A stretch of 20,309 nt of DNA from Schleiferiaceae bacterium (lineage in GTDB: Bacteria; Bacteroidota; Bacteroidia; Flavobacteriales; Schleiferiaceae), in NCBI GenBank assembly GCA_022424815.1, contig JAKMGS010000017.1, forward strand, positions 1 to 20,309. Reading direction: 5' to 3'. The translations under genes and the position numbers were made by a program. This document shows, in pieces, positions 7,573 through 15,864 of the stretch; position 1 is the first letter of the stretch; each line of letters begins with the position of its first letter. Under the pieces are notes generated by a model, which worked only from the letters and a program-made list of their open reading frames with translations, did no database searches and was not told the origin of the DNA.

Positions 7573-9171
7573 TTATCTTATTGAAATTCGCTTGGTCATC
7601 TCTTGTCCATTCGAACTGATCTTCAATAAATACATACCAGAACTTAGATGTTCCGCTTGAAGTGTTTTACTCATAGCATTGATATTCTCTTCATGAACTA
7701 ATCGTCCAGTTAAATCTGTAATCTGAACTCGATCTATTACCATTGCATTGGATTTCACGGTAATTAGTCCATTTGATGGATTAGGATAAACATCAAATGA
7801 AAGCTGTGCTTCGCCGATACCTGCTGGTACACCTTCCGCTTGTAATACTGTTGCCATACGAGGTACAATAAATGACATAACCGTATCTATCCAAGCCTGT
7901 GAGGTTGCTTCCACATTTGGATTTGCATTGGCTGCAGTTATATTTGGATCGTTTGGATCAAACCAATTCCAAGGAGAGGTATGAACTATCCATGGGGTCA
8001 AAGCATTGGCCGGAGGAATTTCGACAGTATATAAACATTCCTCACCCGTTGGATTTGTAGATTGTTGGTCTACCCAAACGGCATCAGTATAATTTTCGTT
8101 TAAGAATATATCGTTATTCCCATATGCATTAGCTGCCTTAATCGCCCCATACGATCCCGTCACGCTTACAACTGCGAAAAATTGGGTGCCAATGGGGACA
8201 TAGACCATGCCTGTATCGTATGGCGCAAAGAAATCGTACTTGCTATGAATACTCAACATCGGAACATCACCTTGCTCCAACCAAGCTCCATCACCCAAAG
8301 CACCTCCCATATTGACCACCATCAACACATCATCCGGCATACCTGCATGATTAATGTAATTACGTCCTGGGGAACTGTAATCCATTGTAGGTACACCAAA
8401 GGCGTTCTGTCCTGTTACTGTTATAGCAGCACCGTAACCATCAATATCACCTACAATACTTGTATCTACGTAGGGGTCTCCTGGTAATACCGGCTGACCA
8501 AAGATACCAGTAGAATCCTGATACTTGAATTTCGCTGGTCCTGCAACTTCTGAATGCTTATCAATAGTAGCATATGCAAAGGTGATATAACCACCTGAAC
8601 CTTGACCAACCATGATGGTATTACTAGCATTGATTCCATACGGATTACCTGCCCCAAGCTGAGTAAGGTTCAAGTAACGTACCAATGCTTTCGCATCTTG
8701 AATAGAATAATATACCGCCAACAAATTAGAACCACGACGAAGATCGAGGTTTGAACTGTTCGCCAACCATCCAAGGCGGTATGAAGCTGCAACACTTACA
8801 TAGCCCATTTTTGCAAAACGTTTACACATTTCTACTACTGCACTGTCCTGGCGTGTGCCTAGTGGCGAACCATTCAATCCCTTGGGAATGAATGAACCAG
8901 TATGCCAGATAATCACAACTGGACGATCCGTTACCGTATCCACTGCGGGAGAAGGCATGTAAAAATCAGCCTGTAATGGCTGAAGATTAGTTCCCGAAAG
9001 GGGGTTTGTTGCACTTGATGTTGTATCCGCATAGGGATTGAAGTTCACCCCGTATGAAACATCTGCTTGTACAACAATCTCGGAATCCGTAAAAATCTCG
9101 GTGGTATAGCGTTGTGCAAACGCCATAGAAGAGATTAAGAAGGCTCCCATTAATAGAGTAATCTTTTTCAT
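7573..9171 (-). CDS. Secreted alpha/beta-hydrolase-like protein with T9SS type A sorting domain
   Basis: A 532-residue exported protein. Residues 1-20 form a signal peptide (LLMGAFLISSMAFAQ). Residues about 65-440 resemble the carboxylesterase branch of alpha/beta hydrolases: an oxyanion-type WHTGSF (89-94), the segment FAKMGYVSVAASYRLGW (119-135), IQDAKALVRYL (157-167), the elbow IMVGQGSGGY (186-195), and SKYDFFAPYDTG (310-321) with a possible acid D313. At the elbow, alignment to GESAGG puts Gly191 where the nucleophile Ser belongs; Ser192 follows, and Gln190 replaces the first Gly if Ser192 is taken as nucleophile. Activity is therefore uncertain. Residues about 457-532 are a T9SS sorting domain (FDVYPNPSNGLITV, ITDLTGRLV, LSSGMYLLKI). 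It follows the TonB receptor gene by 22 bp and is probably co-transcribed with it. Confidence 0.85.
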   Translation of the reverse strand: MKKITLLMGAFLISSMAFAQRYTTEIFTDSEIVVQADVSYGVNFNPYADTTSSATNPLSGTNLQPLQADFYMPSPAVDTVTDRPVVIIWHTGSFIPKGLNGSPLGTRQDSAVVEMCKRFAKMGYVSVAASYRLGWLANSSNLDLRRGSNLLAVYYSIQDAKALVRYLNLTQLGAGNPYGINASNTIMVGQGSGGYITFAYATIDKHSEVAGPAKFKYQDSTGIFGQPVLPGDPYVDTSIVGDIDGYGAAITVTGQNAFGVPTMDYSSPGRNYINHAGMPDDVLMVVNMGGALGDGAWLEQGDVPMLSIHSKYDFFAPYDTGMVYVPIGTQFFAVVSVTGSYGAIKAANAYGNNDIFLNENYTDAVWVDQQSTNPTGEECLYTVEIPPANALTPWIVHTSPWNWFDPNDPNITAANANPNVEATSQAWIDTVMSFIVPRMATVLQAEGVPAGIGEAQLSFDVYPNPSNGLITVKSNAMVIDRVQITDLTGRLVHEENINAMSKTLQAEHLSSGMYLLKISSNGQEMTKRISIR

Positions 9172-9193
9172 ACACTGTTATTTTTTAGGAAGG

Positions 9194-11986
9194 TTAATTT
9201 ATTTGAATACTCAGATAGGCCAACCTTCCAACTAAAGGCCCACCGAATACTTGATACACTTGATTATTCAATGCGTTACTCGCACCAATTTTATAGGTTA
9301 TTGTCGTCTTCTTTTCATTCTTGTTCCGTATTTGGGTAAAGGAACACTGCGCGTCGAGAAGTCCATAAGAAGAGATGCTGCCCGTGAATTGGGGAGAACC
9401 TTCAAACAAGAAGCCCTCAACCCATTTATAGTTCACACCGGCTCCAAGCAACCTTTCTTTATTCTTTTTGATAGGATAGTTTCTAACATTCCATCCTACA
9501 TTAAATTTATGTTCGGGAGTGTTAAAGGCCGGCACAATGGGGTCTGAGACTGCAGAAGTGAGTTTATTCCAACTGTAATTTCCTGAAAGGGATTGATAAT
9601 CACCAATATATGTATTAAGACCTATGGAAAATCCTTGTGTGGTGACCTGCTCAGTCGCATTAGCGGCAATACGGTATACCTGTAATGATTTTAGTCTATC
9701 AATGGCAGTAGTCCCCTCTTCTATATCGGCGCCGATGATGTACCCAATGAAATCATCATACAGACTGTAATAATAATTTGCATCTACAAAAACACGAGTT
9801 CCTATAGTGGCTCTATAGCCAGCCTCAGCTGTTTTGACCTTTTCTGGGCGAATAGCATCAACATTAAAATATTCAAAATCATGTTCAAGCCTTAGATTAG
9901 CAGGTTTACTTAAGTAATCAGTTATATTATCTAGTGCAACTAACGAATCAAAACCATTCAGGTTGCCCAGAAGAACGGCCCTTCCGACGTTATAAAATAA
10001 ATACTGATCAGCTAATGTTGGGTTTCGAATAGCACTTGAAAAACTTACACGAAAAGTCTGATTATCATTGTGTTTGTATACAGCAGAAACTGCTGGAGAA
10101 ACCAACGCTTTAAAATTTTGATTTTTATCAACCCTCCCTGTTGCGCTCAATTTCAGACGTTCATCTAAAAAGGAATTCTCCCAACCTCCATAAAGACCAA
10201 CTTCCCTATTAGTTATTAATGCACCCGCTGTATCTGAGAATATTGTACCTGCGCTCTTTGGTGTGTAAAGACGAAGGTTTCCACCCATTCGAAATATTGC
10301 ACCATTATCTAAGGTAAATGTTCGTTCACCCTGAGTGTGATACAAAGCCGACTTATCATAAAATCGGCTACCGCCGTCGGTAAACAAGGTAGAGGTAATG
10401 TAATTCTTTAAATCATCAAATTCTGTTGTGCCTGGCACTAGTTGATTCGCATAACGCTCAAGCTCTTCAGTAGAAACTGCACCTAAGGCATCACTTGCAG
10501 TAGCTATTAATACACTGTTTCGATTGTCTTGGTGTAGTTGACTGAAAAAATCTAGATTACTCGCAATCAGTGAATCCATTATCGAATGATATTGAGGATC
10601 ATTGAATGCAGGAACGCCGGGTATGGCACGAACCTGAGGCTTAATAGACCAATTCCATAGACCCATATAATATAAATTGTAGGTCTGGTTTGACACAACA
10701 CTGTCTTGCATTCTCAATGCCGTAAAATAGGCATCGTAACTGTTACCAGCATCTTCATGAGTCGAATAAGCACGCCAAAACCACTTATCTTTCTTTCGAA
10801 GCTCCACCCTATTCTGAAGAAACAATATATCTTTGAGACTATATCTATTATCACCTTGATAAACAGTTGTGCCGGAACCGAAATTCAAAGCATAAATAGC
10901 TGTTAAATCATCCTTGATTTTGTAGTGTAGGGCTGTAGTTAGTTTTATATTTTCAGTGTCATAGTCCACCAAATGCTTCTCTTCAATACCGGGACGATAA
11001 TATCTACCAATTCCTGGGAAGTTTCTAATATCTCCACCATCATCCCACCAATCTTCATCCCCGTAGCGATTAACCGCATCATATCCTCCAGGATTGGTCA
11101 CGCCATCACGGCTTATATCGGTAGGATCCATATTCCCGGCCTCCCAATCATCCGCCTTTAGAGCAAATAGATTGATCTTGTAGGCAAACTTATCATTGAC
11201 CTTGTCGGCCCAACGAACTGAAACTTCGGTAAGGTTTCTCTCTCCTACCTTAATACTACTGCTGAGGCCGGTATACAAGAAAGGATCTTTCGTAGTCATG
11301 GAAATTACCCCATTAAACGCACTAGGTCCATAAAAGGCAGTCGAGGCACCGGCAATAACATCAACACCAACGATATCAAGATCTGGAGCGCCGAGAAAGT
11401 TTCCTAAAGAGAAATTGAGGCCCGGGCTTTGATTATCTACTCCATCTATCAATTGCAGCGAACGCACAGGAGAGGTACTATTAAAACCTCGGGTATTGAT
11501 AATCTTAAAACCTATGCTTGCGCTAGTGAGGTCTACTCCTTTAAGCGTTCCCAAATGATCATAAAAGCTCACGCTAGGACTTTCTTTGATAGCGAGTGCA
11601 TCCATACTTTCCACGGTAAGTGCACTCTTTTCTTGTTTCTCAGATAATCGTTGTTGAACAACACTCACTTCAGAAAGTACATTTTGATCTGGTTCTAGAC
11701 CTATGGTAATTGGCGATGTTGACCTAATTACAACGTCTTTATTTGCAAAACCCAAACTGGCGACACGCACCGTTACCGAAGGTTGCCTGTCGGAGAGATA
11801 CACTTTCAGGGACCAATTCCCATCAAAATCTGTTACTGTTCCAATGTTCGAAGGCGCACCATTTTGTAGCACGGTGATGCTTGCCCCAACTATAGGATCT
11901 TTAAATTGATCAACAACAGATCCACTTATTTGCGCATGTAAAAGCCCTCCAAAAAGCAGAGCGAAAGTGAGTAGGGTTTTGTTCAT
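9194..11986 (-). CDS. TonB-dependent outer-membrane receptor with N-terminal carboxypeptidase-regulatory-like domain
   Basis: A 930-residue receptor. Parts in order: signal peptide (residues 1-18); CarboxypepD_reg-like domain at about 19-105 (SGSVVDQFKDPIVGASITVL, VTDFDGNWSLKV); plug domain at about 115-240, with IINTRGFNS, LQLIDGVDNQSPGLN and IAGASTAFYGPSAFNG as key blocks; then a beta-barrel to the C-terminus, ending LSIQIN. It imports a ligand across the outer membrane using TonB energy; the substrate cannot be read from the sequence. No SusD-type lipoprotein gene is adjacent. The partner 22 bp downstream is the secreted hydrolase-like protein. The start lies 52 bp after tsaC. An imperfect -7 element (AATCTTTG, 11999-12006 on the minus strand) is the only promoter hint, so read-through from tsaC is possible. 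Confidence 0.92.
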   Translation of the reverse strand: MNKTLLTFALLFGGLLHAQISGSVVDQFKDPIVGASITVLQNGAPSNIGTVTDFDGNWSLKVYLSDRQPSVTVRVASLGFANKDVVIRSTSPITIGLEPDQNVLSEVSVVQQRLSEKQEKSALTVESMDALAIKESPSVSFYDHLGTLKGVDLTSASIGFKIINTRGFNSTSPVRSLQLIDGVDNQSPGLNFSLGNFLGAPDLDIVGVDVIAGASTAFYGPSAFNGVISMTTKDPFLYTGLSSSIKVGERNLTEVSVRWADKVNDKFAYKINLFALKADDWEAGNMDPTDISRDGVTNPGGYDAVNRYGDEDWWDDGGDIRNFPGIGRYYRPGIEEKHLVDYDTENIKLTTALHYKIKDDLTAIYALNFGSGTTVYQGDNRYSLKDILFLQNRVELRKKDKWFWRAYSTHEDAGNSYDAYFTALRMQDSVVSNQTYNLYYMGLWNWSIKPQVRAIPGVPAFNDPQYHSIMDSLIASNLDFFSQLHQDNRNSVLIATASDALGAVSTEELERYANQLVPGTTEFDDLKNYITSTLFTDGGSRFYDKSALYHTQGERTFTLDNGAIFRMGGNLRLYTPKSAGTIFSDTAGALITNREVGLYGGWENSFLDERLKLSATGRVDKNQNFKALVSPAVSAVYKHNDNQTFRVSFSSAIRNPTLADQYLFYNVGRAVLLGNLNGFDSLVALDNITDYLSKPANLRLEHDFEYFNVDAIRPEKVKTAEAGYRATIGTRVFVDANYYYSLYDDFIGYIIGADIEEGTTAIDRLKSLQVYRIAANATEQVTTQGFSIGLNTYIGDYQSLSGNYSWNKLTSAVSDPIVPAFNTPEHKFNVGWNVRNYPIKKNKERLLGAGVNYKWVEGFLFEGSPQFTGSISSYGLLDAQCSFTQIRNKNEKKTTITYKIGASNALNNQVYQVFGGPLVGRLAYLSIQIN

Positions 11987-12038
11987 ACCCTAATGTAACA
12001 AAGATTTTCATAAAAAGGTTGACTTACCTCTTTATCTA

Positions 12039-12989
12039 TCAACGAGTTGCAGCTGCGCGCACTAAGCGATCGTTAATGGCGCGACCCAACCCTACTTCCG
12101 GCAATCTAACCGCATGAATTTCAGGATATTTAGCGCCCAATTCTCTTAGCATAGCGAAAAGGTTTTGTGCTGCTTCAGTGTAGCTCGTTGAATCACTCAG
12201 ACTGTATTGATGTTCATAACATGACTTCTCCAAAGGTCCAAAAAGCAGTACTGCAGCATCATTCGTGACGCTGGCAGCCCTAAGTGCATCACCTACATTA
12301 GCGTGTAAAACAATCTTTGCTCCCGGATTGTAATGAGCACTTAACATACCTGGAGCATGCGGAGTTGAACTGCTCGTTTGTACCGGAAGTTCCCCCAGTA
12401 CTAACTCTAATTGGGCTACATCCATCCCTCCTAGTCTCAAGACCTTCGGCGTCCCCCCGGTAAAATCAACAATAGTACTTTCAAGACCAACGTTACAGGG
12501 TCCACCGTCTAACACCCCGCCGATCCGCTCACCAAGCTGCGCCAAAACGTGCTGTGCTGTTGTAGGTGAGGTATATCCAAAAGGATTGGCACTTGGAGCC
12601 GCAATGAATAAACCGCTTTGTTGTAAAACTTGAAGCATCATGGGATGCGCTGGGATGCGCACGGCCACCGTTGGATGACCGCTGGTCACTAAATCAGGAA
12701 CAATGGACTTCTTCTTCAACACCACTGTAAGCGGCCCTGGTGAAAATGCGAGCAGCAAGGACTCAGCCTCAGGCGTGAGCTCGGCAATACTCCGCACCCC
12801 ATCCAAATCCGCTACATGCACAATCAACGGATCAAAGGACGGTCGGTTTTTTGCTTCAAATACCTTGGCAACAGCCGTGGTATCTAAGGCATTAGCACCC
12901 AGGCCATAGACTGTTTCAGTAGGCAATCCTACCACTTGTCCAGTTTGCAATAAGCGTACTGCCTCATCTATGTTGCAGAGCCCGGCCAT
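12039..12989 (-). CDS. tsaC: L-threonylcarbamoyladenylate synthase, Sua5/YwlC type
   Basis: A 316-residue enzyme that makes threonylcarbamoyl-AMP from threonine, bicarbonate and ATP for the t6A modification at position 37 of ANN-decoding tRNAs. The YrdC domain covers about residues 5-195: GLPTETVYGLGANAL, KNRPSFDPLIVHV, TVAVRIPAHP, APSANPFGYTSPTTAQHV, and LESTIVDF. The linker PGMLSAHYNPGAK leads into a C-terminal Sua5 domain, so it is the long Sua5-like form rather than the short TsaC of E. coli. The gene begins 1 bp after the queE stop, pairing two tRNA-modification functions in one transcript. Confidence 0.93.
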   Translation of the reverse strand: MAGLCNIDEAVRLLQTGQVVGLPTETVYGLGANALDTTAVAKVFEAKNRPSFDPLIVHVADLDGVRSIAELTPEAESLLLAFSPGPLTVVLKKKSIVPDLVTSGHPTVAVRIPAHPMMLQVLQQSGLFIAAPSANPFGYTSPTTAQHVLAQLGERIGGVLDGGPCNVGLESTIVDFTGGTPKVLRLGGMDVAQLELVLGELPVQTSSSTPHAPGMLSAHYNPGAKIVLHANVGDALRAASVTNDAAVLLFGPLEKSCYEHQYSLSDSTSYTEAAQNLFAMLRELGAKYPEIHAVRLPEVGLGRAINDRLVRAAATR

Positions 12990-12990
12990 C

Positions 12991-13638
12991 TTAAGGAATT
13001 CTTAAGTATTTATGGGTTTGAAGACTGATCTTCCACTTTGGATGTTCAAGAATATAATCCACTAGCATGGGCATGATTTCATCCCGCTTGCTCCACTCTG
13101 GCTGAAGGTATAGCGTACACTTATCATTAACCTTGGCCGCATGTTCTTCCGCCCACTTCAAGTCGTGGCGATTGTACACAATGACCTTAAGTTCGTGTGC
13201 ATGTTGGTAGAAGCCTTCTTTTACTGTAGCTGTTTTTTTTGGACTCAAGGTGATCCAATCCCAATTTCCGGTCAAAGGATAGGCACCGCTGGTTTCAACG
13301 TGAACAGTAATTCCTTCAGCCTGAAAGGCATCGACCAATGGATTCATATTCCAAGTAAGAGGCTCACCGCCCGTCACCACTACTGTATCCGAGTATTTCT
13401 GGGCTTCCTCAACGATCCTATGGATAGGTGTGGGAGGATGCGTATCCGGATTCCAACTCTCCTTCACATCACACCAATGACAACCTACATCACATCCCCC
13501 AATTCGTACAAAATAGGCGGCTTTTCCGGTATGTGCCCCCTCTCCTTGGATAGTGTAAAACTGCTCCATGAGCGGGACTACCTCACCGCGACGAATGGTA
13601 TCTTGAGCAAAGCTCTGTGATGTTGTGATGTCTTTCAT
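12991..13638 (-). CDS. queE: 7-carboxy-7-deazaguanine synthase (radical SAM)
   Basis: A 215-residue radical SAM enzyme that converts 6-carboxy-tetrahydropterin to 7-carboxy-7-deazaguanine in the queuosine (preQ1) pathway. The iron-sulfur motif C-x3-C-x2-C is C49, C53, C56 in GGCDVGCHWCD. It is preceded by the QueE hallmark FYTIQGEGAHTGKAAYFVRI and followed by VVVTGGEPLTWN (SAM-binding GGEP) and KISLQTHKYLRIP at the C-terminus. Length is normal for the Bacteroidota form. The ATG overlaps the folD stop by one base (TAATG). No other queuosine gene (queC, queD, queF) is in the window, so the rest of the pathway lies elsewhere. Confidence 0.94.
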   Translation of the reverse strand: MKDITTSQSFAQDTIRRGEVVPLMEQFYTIQGEGAHTGKAAYFVRIGGCDVGCHWCDVKESWNPDTHPPTPIHRIVEEAQKYSDTVVVTGGEPLTWNMNPLVDAFQAEGITVHVETSGAYPLTGNWDWITLSPKKTATVKEGFYQHAHELKVIVYNRHDLKWAEEHAAKVNDKCTLYLQPEWSKRDEIMPMLVDYILEHPKWKISLQTHKYLRIP

Positions 13639-14516
13639 TAGGCTTGGCCCAATTCTGTGACTTTCATCGTATTCATCATCAATGCAGCACGAGTCATCGG
13701 CCCAACACCACCTGGAACAGGTGTGATGAAACTACATTTCGGCGCCACAGCATCAAAATCAACATCTCCAAGCAACCTGAAGCCTGATTTTTTAGTAGCA
13801 TCGTCCACTCGAGTAATGCCTACATCAATGACACATGCCCCTTCTTTCACCATGTCCGCGGTAACAAAACCTGGACGCCCCAATGCCGCAACGATGATAT
13901 CGGCTTTGCGACAGATTCCTTCCAAGTTCTTGGTGCGACTGTGGCAAAGGGTGACTGTACAGTTGCCAGGGTAATTATGCTGGCTTAGCAAGATGGACAT
14001 CGGAGACCCTACAATATGAGAGCGTCCGATCACCACACAGTCTTTTCCTTCTGTAGGCACCTCATAACGACGCAACAACTCTACAATGCCCATTGGGGTG
14101 GCAGGAATGTACGTAGGTAATCCTAGGGTCATTCGCCCAACATTCTGTGGGTGAAATCCATCCACATCCTTTTTAGGATCAACGGCCATTAACACGGCAG
14201 TTTCGTCGATGTGCTTTGGCAAGGGTAATTGGACAATATAGCCGTCAATATCCTCGTCATTATTGAGTTTATTGATCGCCTTAAGCAGCTCCTGTTGTGT
14301 CGTTTCAGCCGGTAGTTTAATCAACGTCGATCCAAATCCTACCTCTTCACAATCGCGAACTTTAGCATTCACATAGGTTCTCGATGCGCCATCTTCCCCT
14401 ACAAGGATTGCCGCCAGATGAGGGACCTTCCCCCCATCTGCTTTCAGAGCTTTTACTTGTTCTGCAAGTTCAGCGCGAATCTTTGCAGAAGTTTCTTTAC
14501 CGTCTAAAACTACCAT
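13638..14516 (-). CDS. folD: Bifunctional methylenetetrahydrofolate dehydrogenase / methenyltetrahydrofolate cyclohydrolase
   Basis: A 292-residue cytoplasmic enzyme that interconverts 5,10-methylene-, 5,10-methenyl- and 10-formyl-tetrahydrofolate with NADP(H). Visible: SRTYVNAKVRDCEEVGF with the catalytic Y48/K52 pair, DGYIVQLPLPKHI, KDVDGFHPQNVG with the folate-binding D120, VVIGRSHIVGSPM (dinucleotide-binding), TLCHSRT, and ITPVPGGVGPMTRAAL near the C-terminus. Length is typical. It starts 12 bp after the ffh stop and overlaps queE by one base. Its product 10-formyl-tetrahydrofolate is the formyl donor for Fmt, encoded elsewhere in this window. Confidence 0.96.
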   Translation of the reverse strand: MVVLDGKETSAKIRAELAEQVKALKADGGKVPHLAAILVGEDGASRTYVNAKVRDCEEVGFGSTLIKLPAETTQQELLKAINKLNNDEDIDGYIVQLPLPKHIDETAVLMAVDPKKDVDGFHPQNVGRMTLGLPTYIPATPMGIVELLRRYEVPTEGKDCVVIGRSHIVGSPMSILLSQHNYPGNCTVTLCHSRTKNLEGICRKADIIVAALGRPGFVTADMVKEGACVIDVGITRVDDATKKSGFRLLGDVDFDAVAPKCSFITPVPGGVGPMTRAALMMNTMKVTELGQA

Positions 14517-14528
14517 CGTCTATAAGTA

Positions 14529-15860
14529 TTAGCGCATGCCGCGCATCATGTTCATCATACCTCTTTTACCACCTCCGCTTTGCATCATCTTCATCATTTT
14601 ACGCATGTCTGTAAATTGTTTTAAAAGACCATTTACGTCTTGGACGGTACGGCCTGAGCCGTTGGCTATGCGTTTACGTCTAGAGCCATTGATGATATCT
14701 GGATTTTGACGTTCGTCCAAGGTCATGGAGTTAATCATGGCTTCGATGTGCTTGAATGCATCATCATCGATATCTACATTTTTCAAAGCCTTACCCATTC
14801 CAGGAATCATACCCATGAGGTCTTTCATATTCCCCATTTTCTTGATTTGCTGGATCTGATTCATAAAGTCGTCGAACCCGAAAGAATCGGTCGCAATCTT
14901 CTTACTCATCTTGCGGGCCTCATCCTCATCAAACTGTTCTTGAGCCTTTTCTACAAGAGAAACAACATCTCCCATACCCAAAATTCTATCCGCCATACGA
15001 TCCGGATGGAATACATCAAGTGCATCCATCTTCTCACCCATACCTACAAATTTGATGGGTTTATTTACGACAGATTTAATCGTCAAGGCCGCACCACCAC
15101 GGGTATCCCCGTCTAGCTTGGTAAGAATGACCCCGTCAAAATCAAGGACATCATTAAAGGCCTTAGCCGTATTCACGGCATCTTGACCTGTCATAGCATC
15201 CACGACAAAGAGAGTCTCAGATGGAGTAATGGCCTTATGGATATTGCCTATTTCTTGCATCATTGCCTCGTCCACCGCCAAACGACCAGCAGTATCGACA
15301 ATCACTGCGTTGAAACCATTGGATTTCGCGTGGGCCAAGGCTTTGGATGCGATGGCTACCGGATCATTATTGCCTTCTTCTGAGTAGACCTCAATGCCTA
15401 ATTCTTCCCCTAGTACATGAAGCTGGTTAATAGCCGCTGGACGATACACATCACAGGCTACGAGTAGTGGCTTTTTGGTTTTTTTACGCTTGAGGTAATA
15501 AGCCAATTTTGCACTGTGCGTTGTTTTACCCGACCCTTGAAGACCGGCCATCAAAATAACTGTGGAAGAACCTGTTAGGTTCAAGCCTTCAGCCTGACCT
15601 CCCATCAGTTCCGCCATTTCATCACGGACAATCTTGACCATCATTTGGCCCGGTTGTACGGCGTTGATAACACCCTCGCCTATGGCCTTGTCCTTGACCT
15701 TATTGGTGAACTCTTTCGCAATTTTGAAACTGACGTCCGCCTCTACTAAGGCACGACGAATTTGCTTTACACTATCCGCAATGTTCAGCTCGGTAATCTT
15801 GTGATTACCCTTTAATGTTTTAAACGCGCCTTCTAGACGATCACTTAAATTTTCAAACAT
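14529..15860 (-). CDS. ffh: Signal recognition particle protein (SRP54 homologue)
   Basis: A 443-residue SRP GTPase that binds 4.5S RNA and signal sequences of nascent membrane and secreted proteins and delivers ribosomes to FtsY. The N domain is at about 1-85 and includes ALVEADVSF. The G domain is at about 95-300, with G1 GLQGSGKTT (106-114), the SRP insertion DVYRPAAINQL, DTAGRL, TKLDGDTRGG and FVGMGEKMDAL. The methionine-rich M domain at about 325-443 (FMNQIQQIKKMG, KRIANGSG, MMKMMQ) ends in a Met/Arg/Gly-rich tail. Length is standard. It lies 4 bp after pepD and 12 bp before folD. Confidence 0.96.
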   Translation of the reverse strand: MFENLSDRLEGAFKTLKGNHKITELNIADSVKQIRRALVEADVSFKIAKEFTNKVKDKAIGEGVINAVQPGQMMVKIVRDEMAELMGGQAEGLNLTGSSTVILMAGLQGSGKTTHSAKLAYYLKRKKTKKPLLVACDVYRPAAINQLHVLGEELGIEVYSEEGNNDPVAIASKALAHAKSNGFNAVIVDTAGRLAVDEAMMQEIGNIHKAITPSETLFVVDAMTGQDAVNTAKAFNDVLDFDGVILTKLDGDTRGGAALTIKSVVNKPIKFVGMGEKMDALDVFHPDRMADRILGMGDVVSLVEKAQEQFDEDEARKMSKKIATDSFGFDDFMNQIQQIKKMGNMKDLMGMIPGMGKALKNVDIDDDAFKHIEAMINSMTLDERQNPDIINGSRRKRIANGSGRTVQDVNGLLKQFTDMRKMMKMMQSGGGKRGMMNMMRGMR

Positions 15861-15864
15861 GGTC

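Noticed and set aside
12641..12660. Perfect tandem repeat of TGGGATGCGC
   Set aside because: It falls inside tsaC and encodes the conserved IPAHPMM region in one frame. A recent 10-bp duplication would have broken the frame, so it is most likely coincidence.
13141..13620. A 159-codon plus-strand frame opposite queE
   Set aside because: It is antisense to a gene with an intact radical SAM motif, and its translation shows no known domain or plausible start context.
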